A stretch of 64,000 nucleotides of DNA from Nannocystis sp. Its GTDB lineage: Bacteria > Myxococcota_A > Polyangia > Nannocystales > Nannocystaceae. Numbering within the stretch: the first letter of the stretch is position 1; each line of letters starts with the position of its first letter. The notes under the pieces were generated by a model. That model was not told the DNA's origin, did not search any database, and saw nothing but the letters and a program-made list of their open reading frames with translations. The position numbers and the translations under genes are program-made. The DNA is taken from the NCBI GenBank assembly GCA_016712315.1, contig JADJRG010000029.1, positions 620,001 to 684,000 on the forward strand, in the 5' to 3' direction. Of this stretch, positions 1 through 12,262 are shown piece after piece.

Positions 1-169
1 GCAGATCGCGATGGGTGTACGGGACGGGCAGGTCACGGTGACGCTCAGCGATCTTCGCTCAGCGAACGGCACCTACCTGCGGATCCGCGGGCAGGCGCCG
101 CTCCAGGTCGGGGATATGTTTCGCGTCGGCGATCAGATCTTTCGAGTGAGGTCGGATCAAGGTGGCTGA
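1..169 (+). CDS. FHA-domain protein, 3' end only (partial)
   Basis: The frame is open from base 2 and stops with TGA at 167-169. The 55 visible residues look like the end of a forkhead-associated (FHA) phosphothreonine-binding domain: DLRSANGTYL matches the D-x-x-S-x-NGT signature, followed by a short beta-strand tail with LQVGDMFRVGDQIF. FHA domains read Ser/Thr kinase output, and the next gene is a PP2C phosphatase that begins inside the last codons (GTG at 162, 8-nt overlap). The pair is therefore probably translationally coupled and acts in one phospho-signalling module. The N-terminal part lies outside the window, so other domains (kinase, zinc ribbon, GGDEF) cannot be excluded. Confidence 0.8.
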   Translation, partial: QIAMGVRDGQVTVTLSDLRSANGTYLRIRGQAPLQVGDMFRVGDQIFRVRSDQGG

Positions 170-1019
170 GGTCGAGATCTTCGCGCGCACTGAGATCGGA
201 TGCGTCCGCGATCGCAACGAGGACCGCTTCTTGGTGGTCAACCTCGCGACCGGGGATCGGTCGCTGCAGCCGAGCTCGCGGATCCAGACGATCGCGCGCA
301 GCGGCACCTTGTTGGCGGTGTGTGACGGCATGGGCGGGGCCGCGGGCGGTGACGTCGCGGCGACGATCGCGGTCGATACGCTGGCTCGCGTGATGGCGTC
401 GGCGTCGCCGTTCGCGGGCGTCGAGGCCGCTCAAGAGGCGCTGCTCGAGGCGGTTCGGGCGGCGAATCGGGCGATCCTGGAGGCGGCGGCGCGTGATCCG
501 ATGCTGCGCGGCATGGGGACGACGGTCACCGCGTGCCTGGTCTTTGAGACACGTCTGTCCATCGTGCACGTCGGCGACTCGCGCGCGTACTTGCGCCGCG
601 GGCGCGCGCTGCAGCAGCTCACCGTAGATCACAGCGTCGTCGGTCAATTGGTCGCGGCGGGCAGGGTGACGGCGGAGGCGGCGCGGGGGCTCGAGCAGCG
701 CAACGTGCTGCTGCAGGCGCTGGGGGTGCTGCCCAAGGTCTCGGCGGAGCTGGTGGTCTGTGAGGTGCGGGCGGGCGACGTGCTGCTGCTGTGTAGCGAC
801 GGGCTGAACACACCGCTGGGCGACGAGGCGATCGTCGAGCTGATGCTGCGCCATGAGGATCCGATGCGCTGCTGCCGTGCGCTCACCGAGGCGGCGTGCG
901 CCGCGGGCGGGCCCGACAACGTGACGGTGGTGCTGGCGCGGCTGACAGGGGAGGGGCTGGAGCTGCCCCACGGGCGCGAGCCGGTGACCGTGGAGCGCAG
1001 GCAGGTGGCGATCGGGTAG
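162..1019 (+). CDS. PP2C-family Ser/Thr protein phosphatase
   Basis: This is a 285-residue single-domain PPM/PP2C phosphatase that removes phosphate from Ser/Thr kinase targets using two metal ions. The whole motif set is visible: VRDRNEDRFL near residue 20 (metal Asp), CDGMGGAAGGD near 50, GTTVTACLV near 120, HVGDSRAYL near 137, CSDGL near 210 and GGPDNVTVV near 255. No membrane segment is seen, so it should be cytoplasmic. The GTG start at 162 is supported by the overlap with the FHA gene and because the family usually begins a few residues before the RxxNED motif. Its kinase partner is not adjacent; the nearest Hanks kinase in the window is at 53 kb. Confidence 0.93.
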   Translation: MAEVEIFARTEIGCVRDRNEDRFLVVNLATGDRSLQPSSRIQTIARSGTLLAVCDGMGGAAGGDVAATIAVDTLARVMASASPFAGVEAAQEALLEAVRAANRAILEAAARDPMLRGMGTTVTACLVFETRLSIVHVGDSRAYLRRGRALQQLTVDHSVVGQLVAAGRVTAEAARGLEQRNVLLQALGVLPKVSAELVVCEVRAGDVLLLCSDGLNTPLGDEAIVELMLRHEDPMRCCRALTEAACAAGGPDNVTVVLARLTGEGLELPHGREPVTVERRQVAIG

Positions 1020-1053
1020 CGGCGGGCGCGTCCGACCGTTATCCTCCGCGGCC

Positions 1054-2052
1054 GTGAACGAAGCCCGCCCTCCGCCTGTTGTCGTCGTCTCCGGCGGGGC
1101 CGGCTTCATCGGATCTCACGTGGTCGACGAGCTGCGCCGCGCAGGACGCGGGGTGATCGTGCTGGAGGCGCTGCGCCGCGGCGGCGCGAATTTGGCGCAC
1201 CGCCGCGGAGACGCGGGGCTGGCGGTGGTCCAGGGCGACGCGGCGGAGCCCTGGGGGGCGGCGCTTGCGGCGGCGCGGCGCGGCGCGCTGGCCGGTCCAG
1301 TGGCGGCGGTGATCCACTTGGCGGCGCAGATCGACGTGCAACGCTCGCTCGCTGACCCGGCGCTGGACGCCCGTGAGAACCTGGTCGCGACGCTGCAGGC
1401 GATCGACTTCGCGTCGGCCGAGGGGGCGCGGCTGGTGTTCGCCTCGTCGGCGGCGGTGTATGGGGCGACCGACGCGGCGCCGACGCGTGAGGAGAGCGCT
1501 CAGTGGCCGCGCTCGCCGTACGGGATCCACAAGCTGGCCGCGGAGATGCACGTGCGGGTGGCCGCGCAGCTCCGCGGCTTGTCGGCGATCTGCCTGCGCT
1601 TCTTTAACGTGTACGGGCCGCGGCAAGATCCGCAGAGCCCATACGCGGGGGTGATCGCGCGCTTCTTGCGGCGGGCGCTGGCGGGCGAGGCGCTGGAGAT
1701 CTACGGCGACGGCGAGCAGACGCGGGACTTCGTGTACATCGATGATGTCGTCAGCGGGGTCGTCGCCGCGTGTGAGCGCGGGCCGCGCGATGGTTCGGCG
1801 CTGAACTTAGGGTCAGGTCGTGAGCACTCGGTGCGCGAGCTGGCGGAGCGGGTGCTGCTGGCGACGCGCAGCGAGGTGGCGGTGCGGCGGCTGCCGGAGC
1901 GTCGCGGCGAGCTCCGACGATCGCGCGCGGAGATCCAGCGGGCTTGGGAGGCGCTCAGCTATGCGCCGCGGGTGGGGCTGGACGCCGGCCTGGCGCGCAC
2001 CGTCGGGTGGATGTTAGGCGCCGCGCGGACAGAGGGAGAGGGGGCGCGATGA
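1054..2052 (+). CDS. NAD-dependent epimerase/dehydratase (UDP-glucose 4-epimerase type)
   Basis: This is an extended short-chain dehydrogenase of 332 residues. The Rossmann motif GGAGFIGSH is at residues 13-21, a Ser-Ser catalytic region (VFASSAAVYG) is near 130-139, and YGIHK supplies the Tyr-x-x-x-Lys pair near 152. RFFNVYGPRQ and DGEQTRDFVYIDD in the C-terminal half are typical of GalE, RmlB and GDP-sugar epimerases. It probably interconverts nucleotide sugars for polysaccharide or LPS. Start is GTG at 1054. Its stop codon overlaps the start of the rRNA methylase gene (ATGA), so the two are probably co-transcribed although functionally unrelated. The exact sugar substrate cannot be read from sequence. 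Confidence 0.88.
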   Translation: MNEARPPPVVVVSGGAGFIGSHVVDELRRAGRGVIVLEALRRGGANLAHRRGDAGLAVVQGDAAEPWGAALAAARRGALAGPVAAVIHLAAQIDVQRSLADPALDARENLVATLQAIDFASAEGARLVFASSAAVYGATDAAPTREESAQWPRSPYGIHKLAAEMHVRVAAQLRGLSAICLRFFNVYGPRQDPQSPYAGVIARFLRRALAGEALEIYGDGEQTRDFVYIDDVVSGVVAACERGPRDGSALNLGSGREHSVRELAERVLLATRSEVAVRRLPERRGELRRSRAEIQRAWEALSYAPRVGLDAGLARTVGWMLGAARTEGEGAR

Positions 2053-4202
2053 GTTTAGAGCTGTTCGCGACGGCGGCGGCGGGGCTGGAGGATCTGTTGG
2101 CGGTCGAGCTGACGGGGCTCGGGGCCGCGGAGGTGCGATCGACGCGGGCCGGGGTGAGCTTCGTCGGCGACCTCGAGGTGGCCTACCGGGCGTGCCTGTG
2201 GTCGCGGCTGGCGAGCCGGGTCTTGGTGCGGATCGGGGCCGCGTCGTTCACGGATGAAGGGGGGCTGTACGCGGCGGTGCGGGCGCTGCCGTGGGAGGAG
2301 CACCTGGATGTCGATGGGTCGTTGGCGGTGGACTTCGTGGGCGGCGACGAGTCGATCACACACACGCACTTCGGCGCGCTGCGGGTGAAGGACGCGATCG
2401 TAGATCGCTTCGTCGAGCGCTGCGGGCGGCGGCCCCGCGTGGATCGCGAGCGGCCGGATCTGCGGATCCATGTTCACCTGCGCGCGGGGGAGGCGACGAT
2501 CTCGATCGATCTCGCGGGCGAGAGCCTGCACCGCCGCGGGTATCGCGGGCCAGGCGCCGCGGCGCCGCTGAAGGAGAGCTTGGCGGCGGCGATCTTGATC
2601 CGGGCCGGGTGGCCGGCGGTGGCGGCGGCGAGGGGGCCGCTGATCGATCCGATGTGTGGATCGGGGACGCTGCTGATCGAGGCGGCTTGGATGGCAGGAG
2701 ATCGCGCGCCGGGGCTGGGGCGGCCGTACTTCGGGCTGCTCGGCTGGCTGGGGCACGACGCGCCGCTATGGGCGCGGCTGGTCGAGGAGGCGCGGGGGCG
2801 GTCGGCGGCGGGCGCGGCCCTGATCCCGCCGATCCTCGGCTTCGATCAGGATCCGGCGGCGATCAAGGCGGCGCGGGCGAACATCGAGCGCGCGGGCTTG
2901 GTCGGGGTGTGCGTGGCGTCGAGGTCGTCCCTGAGCGACCTGTCTTTACCGCCAGGTGTGGAGGGACAGGGGATCGTGGTGACGAACCCGCCCTACGGCG
3001 AGCGGATGGGGCGCGATGTGGATCTCCCGGCGCTGTATCGGACGCTGGGCGAGCGGCTGCGGGCGAGCTTCGTCGGCTGGCAGGCGGCGGTGTTCACCGG
3101 CGATCCAGAGCTAGGCAAGACGATGGGGCTGCGGGCGAGCCGCCGCTATTCGCTCTTCAACGGGGCGCTGCCGTGCAAGCTGCTGTGCTTTGAGGTGAGT
3201 GAGGCGATGATGGTGCGGCGGGACGAGCCAGCGCGGCCGCCTCGGTCACCTGGGGGCGAGGCGCTGGTGAACCGGCTGCGGAAGAACCTCAAGGCGCTGG
3301 GGGGCTGGGCGGAGCGCGCGGGGGTGGCGTGTTTTCGCGTGTATGACTCGGATCTGCCGGAGTACGCGGTGGCGATCGACGTGTATCAGGCGGTCGACGG
3401 CGTGCACTTGCAGGTGCAAGAGTACGCGCCGCCGCGCGAGATCGAGGCCGCGCGGGCGGAGCTGCACCTGCGCGAGGCGCTGGCGGCGGCGTCGGCGGCG
3501 CTGGCGGTGCCGCGCGAGCGGGTGGTCTTGAAGGTGCGGCGCAAGCAGGCGCGCTACGACCAGTACAAGAAGCAGGGATCGCTGGGCGAGCTGCACGAGG
3601 TGCGCGAGGGGGCGTGCCGGCTGCTGGTGAATTTTACCGACTACCTGGACACGGGGCTGTTCCTCGATCATCGGCCGACTCGGGCGATGATCGGCGAGAT
3701 GGCCCGCGGTCGGCGCTTCCTCAACCTGTTCTGCTACACGGCGAGCGCGTCGGTGCACGCGGGGCGAGGCGGGGCGCTGTCGACGACCTCGGTCGATCTG
3801 TCGCCGACGTACTTGGAGTGGGCGCGGGAGAACTTGGCGCTCAACGGGCTCGCGCCGCCGCGGCACCGGACGATCGCGGCGGACTGCCGCGACTTCTTGG
3901 CGACGGAGCGTGGCCGGTACGGGCTGATCTTTGTTGACCCTCCGACTTTCTCGAATTCGAAGCGCAGCCGCGACTTCGACCTGCAGGTCGAGCACGTCGC
4001 GCTGCTGCGCGGCTGCGCGCGACTGCTCGAGGACGACGGGGCGTTGATCTTCTCGACGCACAACCGGCGCTTCGTGCTCGACGAGGCGGCGCTCGTGGGG
4101 CTCGATGTGGTCGAGTTGAGCGGCCGTACGGTTCCGCGCGATTTCGCTCGGAACCCGCGGATCCACCGCTGCTGGCAGATCCGGCGGCGTTCAGCGGGCT
4201 GA
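2049..4202 (+). CDS. rlmL: Bifunctional 23S rRNA methyltransferase RlmKL (m2G2445 / m7G2069)
   Basis: The 717-residue protein has the domain order of E. coli RlmL (about 700 residues). A THUMP-like RNA-binding region covers about 1-160. The first methylase (UPF0020 type) has DPMCGSGTLLIEAA near 205 and the catalytic NPPYGERMG near 317. The second methylase (RlmK type) has FLNLFCYTASASVHA near 558 and DPPTFSNSKR near 636. It modifies two guanines of 23S rRNA during 50S assembly. The ATG at 2049 was chosen because it overlaps the previous stop as ATGA and gives the family N-terminus LELFATAAAGLEDLLA; a longer open frame upstream of it is not homologous. Its stop is 3 nt from the stop of the convergent neighbour. 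Confidence 0.95.
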   Translation: MSLELFATAAAGLEDLLAVELTGLGAAEVRSTRAGVSFVGDLEVAYRACLWSRLASRVLVRIGAASFTDEGGLYAAVRALPWEEHLDVDGSLAVDFVGGDESITHTHFGALRVKDAIVDRFVERCGRRPRVDRERPDLRIHVHLRAGEATISIDLAGESLHRRGYRGPGAAAPLKESLAAAILIRAGWPAVAAARGPLIDPMCGSGTLLIEAAWMAGDRAPGLGRPYFGLLGWLGHDAPLWARLVEEARGRSAAGAALIPPILGFDQDPAAIKAARANIERAGLVGVCVASRSSLSDLSLPPGVEGQGIVVTNPPYGERMGRDVDLPALYRTLGERLRASFVGWQAAVFTGDPELGKTMGLRASRRYSLFNGALPCKLLCFEVSEAMMVRRDEPARPPRSPGGEALVNRLRKNLKALGGWAERAGVACFRVYDSDLPEYAVAIDVYQAVDGVHLQVQEYAPPREIEAARAELHLREALAAASAALAVPRERVVLKVRRKQARYDQYKKQGSLGELHEVREGACRLLVNFTDYLDTGLFLDHRPTRAMIGEMARGRRFLNLFCYTASASVHAGRGGALSTTSVDLSPTYLEWARENLALNGLAPPRHRTIAADCRDFLATERGRYGLIFVDPPTFSNSKRSRDFDLQVEHVALLRGCARLLEDDGALIFSTHNRRFVLDEAALVGLDVVELSGRTVPRDFARNPRIHRCWQIRRRSAG

Positions 4203-4205
4203 GCG

Positions 4206-4955
4206 TCAGGGGATCTCGATGGTGGCGAGCAGCTCGCTCGAGATCCCGGCGGGCTCGGCGATCTCCTCGAAGAGCTCGCGGGCGCGCTCGCGTCGCGGGA
4301 AGTCTTTGAGTTGATCGGCGATCACGGAGAGGACCTCGAGCTGGCGGATCCGCGAGAGGCGGTGGATCTGCTCGGCGAGGTGGGCGGCGCTCGGCGGGGC
4401 GGTGAGCTGCTCGTGCAGGCGCTCGCGCCGGACCTTTCCGAGCGGCAGGCGGGCGAGTGTTGCGTCGTAGCGGGTGATGTCGTGCTCGCTCGGGGGGCCG
4501 CCGCGATGGAGCAGCAGGGCGAGGAAGCCGACCGCCAGCTCCGCGGCCTCCATCGCCTGGTAGGTCCATTTCTTCCGCAGCACCGAGAGCTGATCGGCGG
4601 CGAGGCCGAGGCGGGCGCCGACCTGATCGAAGGCGCGGATCTCGGTCATGGAGGCCTCACCGTCGGCGAGGGCGATCGTCCAGACGCGCTCGAGCAGGGC
4701 CTGGTGCTCCTCTGCGGGCGGCGGGGACATCTTCTCAAAGTGATCGGTTAAGGCCTGGTGGTCGGTGAGCTTGTCCATCCACTCGTCCTGCTCGTCAGCG
4801 TCGAGGTAGGCGCTGACGAGCAGGAGGAGGCGGGAGGCTTCACTGCCCGTCAGGACTCGATCCGCGAGGGCGAGGAGGCCACAGCCGACGAGGGTCCACT
4901 CTTGCTCAGGTGTTAAGGGCACGGGGATCTCCGCGGCCAGGGTAGCCGGTTTCAC
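4206..4955 (-). CDS. TerB-like helical protein, uncharacterised
   Basis: A 249-residue predicted all-helical soluble protein without signal peptide. Residues 85-125 (LLERVWTIALADGEASMTEIRAFDQVGARLGL) carry the pattern of TerB/DjlA-type domains, namely a helix with ADG followed by acidic residues and a second helix; similar pieces recur at both ends. TerB domains bind metal or partner proteins and occur in tellurite-resistance and stress complexes, but no terC/terD gene is nearby. It lies 15 nt downstream of another TerB-like gene on the same strand, so the two probably form an operon and may have arisen by duplication. No function can be assigned. Confidence 0.7.
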   Translation of the reverse strand: MKPATLAAEIPVPLTPEQEWTLVGCGLLALADRVLTGSEASRLLLLVSAYLDADEQDEWMDKLTDHQALTDHFEKMSPPPAEEHQALLERVWTIALADGEASMTEIRAFDQVGARLGLAADQLSVLRKKWTYQAMEAAELAVGFLALLLHRGGPPSEHDITRYDATLARLPLGKVRRERLHEQLTAPPSAAHLAEQIHRLSRIRQLEVLSVIADQLKDFPRRERARELFEEIAEPAGISSELLATIEIP

Positions 4956-4970
4956 CGGCGCGAGGGCGGC

Positions 4971-5513
4971 TCAGGAGAGCGCGCTCTGGACCTTGGAGAG
5001 CGCGGCCGCGCCGAAGTGGCTGGCGATCTCGCGGATCCGCTCGCGCTCTTCGTCGGCGATCTTGCCGCCGAGGCCGAGGAACCCGCCGCTGGCGTTGGCG
5101 ACGGCGAGGCAGAGCTCGACGATGCTCTCGACCCGTTTACCGCCGGTGACCTCCTTGAGCACCGCGAGGGTCTCGCTCATGAAGCTCGCGTCGGGGGCCT
5201 CCTCGAGCATGCTCTCGATCATCTGGAAGGCGTCAGTGCCGGGCTGGACGCCGCGCGCGCGGACGACGTCGAGGATGGTCGAGCGCTCCTTGCGAGAGAC
5301 CGAGCCGTCGGCCCAGGCGACGTGGATCAGCGGCATGAGGTCGAAGAGCTTGGCCTTCTCGCCGACGAAGCCGAGCTCGCGGAGGCGATCGGCGAGCCCC
5401 TGGCGCTGACCGTCACCCGCGCGCTCACCTGCGCGGGCCATCTCGTCGCGGATCCGCTGCCGCGCGGCCATCTCTTGCTTCTTGAAGTAGATGTCTTCTT
5501 CGTTGATCGACAT
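4971..5513 (-). CDS. TerB-family protein
   Basis: 180 residues, no signal peptide. The N-terminus is charged and helical. Residues 58-85 (LMPLIHVAWADGSVSRKER and following) are a clear TerB motif, the ADG-x-V-x-x-x-E segment that begins the second helix. The last third has a Gly-rich bend (GGFLGLGGKI) and another helix pair, similar to the tail of other TerB/DUF533-like proteins. The start ATG at 5513 is preceded by a good ribosome site (GGAGAGAC). A promoter-like sequence lies about 35-60 bp upstream. It heads a two-gene unit with the TerB-like protein that follows. The role is unknown. Confidence 0.75.
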   Translation of the reverse strand: MSINEEDIYFKKQEMAARQRIRDEMARAGERAGDGQRQGLADRLRELGFVGEKAKLFDLMPLIHVAWADGSVSRKERSTILDVVRARGVQPGTDAFQMIESMLEEAPDASFMSETLAVLKEVTGGKRVESIVELCLAVANASGGFLGLGGKIADEERERIREIASHFGAAALSKVQSALS

Positions 5514-5546
5514 GTCTCTCCGTTCGCCCTCGCGGGGCTGGTAGGC

Positions 5547-5574
5547 ACGCTATCAGGCGGGTCGAGGGTGTCAA
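5547..5574 (-). promoter_or_regulatory. Predicted sigma70-type promoter of the TerB-like operon
   Basis: On the minus strand a perfect TTGACA (5569-5574) is followed after 16 nt by TAGCGT (5547-5552), a weak -10 with three of six consensus bases. Transcription would start about 25-30 nt before the ATG at 5513. Position and -35 quality support it; the -10 is poor. Confidence 0.4.
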
Positions 5575-5613
5575 CGGGGCGGGCGGCGCGGCGGCGCGCG
5601 CGGCGTGATCGGC

Positions 5614-6786
5614 TCAGCCAGGGATGGTCTGAGGCGGGCCACCAGGCTCACATCCCCACTGCCAGTTGTCGATGAACACGTAGCTGTCGAGGATCTGATC
5701 GCTGAGATCGAAGATCGCGAAGACGACGGTGATGGTCTCGCCCGGGGTGACGCCCGCGGTGGTCTTGAGCCAATTGGTCCCGGCGTGCTGGCGCATGCAG
5801 GTGCCGGCGAGCTCGGGGAGGTTGCCGCCCTGATCTTTGAAGTCGAGGAAGCCGGCGTTGAGGGAGATCGGGTTGCCTTGGCCGTCGAAGGAGATGTTGC
5901 CGGTCCATTGCTCAGACTGAAGCCAGCCGACGTACATGTCGTTGAAGCTCGAACCAAAATAGTAGGGCCACTCGGTCGAGAAGAAGGCGAACTCGTAGGA
6001 GAAGGAGGTGACGTCGGCTGGGACCTGAGCGACGAAGCGCAGCTCGGTGTAGTCGTTGGCGGAGCCGCCCTGGTTGAACTGGCCCTGGATGGTGTTGGAG
6101 CAGTCGCCCGTGCCGACGAGGGCGGGGTTTTGGATGCAGTCGCCGCCGACGCCGTTGGGGTTTAAGGGGGCGGGGAGGCTCTTGCCGAGGCCGATGCCGA
6201 GGGAGTCGTTGCAGTGGGTGGGGCCGGCGTTGTTGTCGCCGAAGGGGGTCGGTTGGTTGAGGTCGGCGACGTGCCCGGAGCCGAGGACGGCATAGATAGC
6301 GCCCTCACGCGGGTTGAAGGTGTTGGTCTGGCCGAAGTTGTTGCGGGTGCCGATCGCGGAGGCGGCGCCCATGGTGGAGGCGGTGACCTGCGGCTCACCA
6401 GGGCAATTGAGGCCGATCGCGCGGATGGGATCGTTGGTGCCGTTGTCGCAAGGCATGTGCTCGGGGGTCTCGCACTTGCAGTCGGGGCCGCTGTCGGCGC
6501 AGGGATCGGGCTCGTCGACCATGCCGGTGTCGGGGAAGCCGACGTCGAACTTGAGGCCGCTGTCGCCGCCGCTCTCGTCGCCGCTGCCGCCGCCGCTGCT
6601 GTCGCCGCTGCTGTCGCTGTCGCCGCCGCTGTCGCTGGCGCTGGCCGCGGAGGCGCCTGAGGCGGTGATCGAGCCGATCCCCGAGGCGACGCCGCTGGCG
6701 CTCGTGTCGTCCTGAGCGCCGTCACCGCTGCATGCCGGGAGCATGAAGGGGAGGAGCAGAGAGAGGCGGCGCGTGGAGAATTTCAC
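5614..6786 (-). CDS. Secreted lipoprotein with choice-of-anchor L-like domain
   Basis: 390 residues. The N-terminus is a lipoprotein signal with lipobox LPAC (Cys19), so the protein should be lipid-anchored in the envelope. Residues 20-80 are a Ser/Gly/Asp linker typical of Nannocystis-type surface lipoproteins, followed by a short Cys cluster. Residues 125-390 resemble choice-of-anchor L modules. FSYEFAFFSTEWPYYFGSSF corresponds to the usual F-x-F-x-SEEY...FND element, and DSYVFIDNWQWGC to the closing ILDSAVFI strand. The GTG start at 6786 fits the signal peptide. It is transcribed away from the HAD gene and stands alone. Ligand and role are unknown; adhesion or surface display is a guess. 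Confidence 0.72.
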   Translation of the reverse strand: MKFSTRRLSLLLPFMLPACSGDGAQDDTSASGVASGIGSITASGASAASASDSGGDSDSSGDSSGGGSGDESGGDSGLKFDVGFPDTGMVDEPDPCADSGPDCKCETPEHMPCDNGTNDPIRAIGLNCPGEPQVTASTMGAASAIGTRNNFGQTNTFNPREGAIYAVLGSGHVADLNQPTPFGDNNAGPTHCNDSLGIGLGKSLPAPLNPNGVGGDCIQNPALVGTGDCSNTIQGQFNQGGSANDYTELRFVAQVPADVTSFSYEFAFFSTEWPYYFGSSFNDMYVGWLQSEQWTGNISFDGQGNPISLNAGFLDFKDQGGNLPELAGTCMRQHAGTNWLKTTAGVTPGETITVVFAIFDLSDQILDSYVFIDNWQWGCEPGGPPQTIPG

Positions 6787-6912
6787 GAGGGAACGCTAGT
6801 GGATCGACGAGGGGATCGGCAAGGGGTGGATCGTTGCATCGGCAACCTGGGGCGGTGGACGTCTGCGATGGTCGGGCTTCTCGCGCGTGGGGTCTTGATC
6901 GAGGCTGGGGGG

Positions 6913-7589
6913 GTGACGACGAAGCTCCGCGGGGTGGTGTTTGATCTTGACGGGACGCTCTACGACAAGGGGCCGCTCGAGCGATGGATGATCCGGCGGG
7001 CGCCGCTGTCGGCGCTGCGGCTGTATCGGTACACGAAGACGCGGACGTCGCTGGCGGGGATCGACGTCGGCTCGTGGGCGGCGCTCGAGGCGGAGACGCT
7101 GCGGCGGCTGTCCCGCGGCGCTAGTGCGCAGGAGCGCTGGCGCGGGTGGATCGCCGAGACCTACGATCCGCTGGTGCTGGCGGGCATGCGGGCGGCGACG
7201 CGGGCGTACGAGGGGGTCATCCCGCTGCTGGCGCGGCTGCGTGCGGGGGGGCTGCGGATCGGTTTGGTTTCGGACTATCGGGGGGTAGAGGCGCGCCTGG
7301 AGGCTCTGGGGATCGACCCGGGGTGCTTTGACTTCTGCTTAGTGACGGAGTCGGAGGGGTTGATGAAGCCGGCGCCGCGGGCGGCGGCGCTGACCTGCGC
7401 GGGGATGGGAGCGCCCGGCGCGGCGCTGCTGATGGTGGGCGACCGCGAGTTCGCGGATCAGCGCTTCGCGGCGGCGGGTGGGATGGAGTTCTTGGGGATC
7501 CGCGGGCCAGGGCGGCGGGATCATCGCGGTGATCCGCGGTGGGCGCCGTGGGAGGAGGCGCGCGCGCGTCTGCTCGCACGAGTGTCTGC

Positions 7590-7593
<4 letters not shown>
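6913..7593 (+). CDS. HAD-superfamily hydrolase
   Basis: A haloacid-dehalogenase-type phosphatase of about 226 residues. Motif I is FDLDGTLYD with both catalytic aspartates, motif II is the Ser of LVSDYRG, motif III is the Lys of MKPAPRA, and motif IV is VGDREFAD. An all-helical cap between motifs I and II points to subfamily IA (phosphoglycolate or nucleotide phosphatases). The start is uncertain. GTG at 6913 follows GAGGCTGGGGG and places motif I ten residues in, as in relatives. GTG 6799 and ATG 6868 are in frame but would leave little promoter space before the divergent lipoprotein gene. The 3' end overlaps the convergent dnaE2 gene by 4 nt. Confidence 0.85.
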
Positions 7594-10729
<3,136 letters not shown>

Positions 10730-10730
<1 letters not shown>

Positions 10731-12262
10731 CAGTCGACGATCCCGTGGAGGAACCAGCGCGCTCTGGGGCGATCGTAGAAGATCCACAGGAGCTCGCCGC
10801 CAGCGGTGTCGGCGTAGTAGTAGTCGCGCTCGACTTGCCTCACCCACCAGCCGCCGCTGACGCGATAAGGGCCGTCGAGGCGGAGGATCGGGCCGCGGGC
10901 GAGGCCGTCGAGATCGCAGAGCGGCGGCGGATCGGCGGGGCTGGGGGCGCTCTGGAGGGGGCGCGGGCGCGCGAAGAGGCGGCGGCAGAGCGGCGGGGCG
11001 TCGTCGCTGAGGTTGGCGGCGAGGGGGCGCGGCGGCGCGTTCGCGGTCGGCGCGCGTTGGATCGGCTCCCAGGTGAAGGATGCCTCGGGCAGGTGGGCGG
11101 AGCGCAGGGCGGCGCGAGTGACGGCTTCGTCGCCGTAGGCGGCGCGTAGACGGGCGATCGCGGCGTCGGCGGCGGCAGGATCGCGGCGGGATCTCTTCGT
11201 CGGGAGATCCACTTGCTGAACTTCGGGACAGATCTCATCGATCTGGAGATCGACGTCGGTGACTGGGGCTTGGATGGCGGAGGCGGCGAGGCGGAGGCGA
11301 ATCAGATCGAGGAGGACGAGGCGATCGCGGGTGGGCGCGGCGGGCTCGATACGAGCGGCGACGGGGTCGTTATGATCGAGGTGGAGGGTGACGTCGATCG
11401 CGCGCGCTGCGGTGTCGGCGGCCTCGAGGCGGGCGATTAACGGGTCGAGGGCGGCCTTGATCGCGAAGAGGAGGCGATCACGGTCGTCGTCGGGTGGATC
11501 GACGCTGATGGTGGTGATGAGCGGGGCGCGGCGGGATCGCGGCCGCAGCGGCGCCCAGTCGAGGCCGGCGGCGCGGGCGTGCAGATCGGCGATCTCGGGG
11601 CCGAAGCGGCGGCGTAGACCGGCGGCGGGGAGGCGGAGCAGGTCACCTAACCGCCTGACCTCGAGGACATCAAGCTCGTCGAGGCGGGCCTTGGGGAGGT
11701 TGAGGGCGGCGAGGTCGGTGGCGGCGGCGTGCTCGTCTTCGTCGGCGAGATCGCGGAGGACGAGCAGGTCGCGGCGGCCGCGGGCGATCGCGTGGCTATG
11801 GAAGCGGCGGAAGCCGACGACGATCGACGCGCGCCATGAGGAGTCGACGAGGGCGCGTCGGATCGCGGCGGCCCAGGCGTCAGGGGCGCCGAAGAGGCGG
11901 CTCATGCCGGTCGGGTCGAGCCAGAAGGCGCCGGGATCTCCGTCGCTGGCCTCGACCCGCGGGGTGAAGCGCTCCAGCAGCGCGCTGAGCTCTTCGAGGG
12001 CGAGATCGAGGGCGGTTTGGTCGACGTAGATGATCGTGAGATCGGGGCAGAGGCCGCGCGCGACGGCGACTCTCATGCCCAGGCGGGCGCCGCGGCGGCG
12101 GGCTTCGTCGTCGAAGTGGAGGATCTGGCCGCTCTCTCCGGGGCGATCGCTGGTGGCGAGGGCGGGGAGGTGAGGTGCCCCGCGGCGCGCTACTTGTAAC
12201 GGTAGCTCGTGGAGATAGACGCAGGTGAGGCGGGGTGAGGCGCTGGCGCTCATGAGGATCAT
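10730..12262 (-). CDS. imuB: ImuB, Y-family polymerase-like mutasome subunit
   Basis: 510 residues. The Y-family fold is recognisable from RLTCVYLHELPLQ at the start through GDPGAFWLDPTGMSRLFG, the palm region of ImuB, then VVGFRRFHSHAIARG and the helix-hairpin-helix-like LNLPKARLDELDVLEVRRLGDLL. The C-terminal part, with PYRVSGGWW and ERDYYYADT, is characteristic of ImuB. ImuB lacks polymerase catalytic acids; in other bacteria it links DnaE2 to the beta clamp and to ImuA. The ATG at 12262 overlaps the imuA stop as ATGA, which fixes the start; the open frame further upstream is a shadow of imuA. It is the middle gene of a three-gene SOS operon. Confidence 0.92.
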
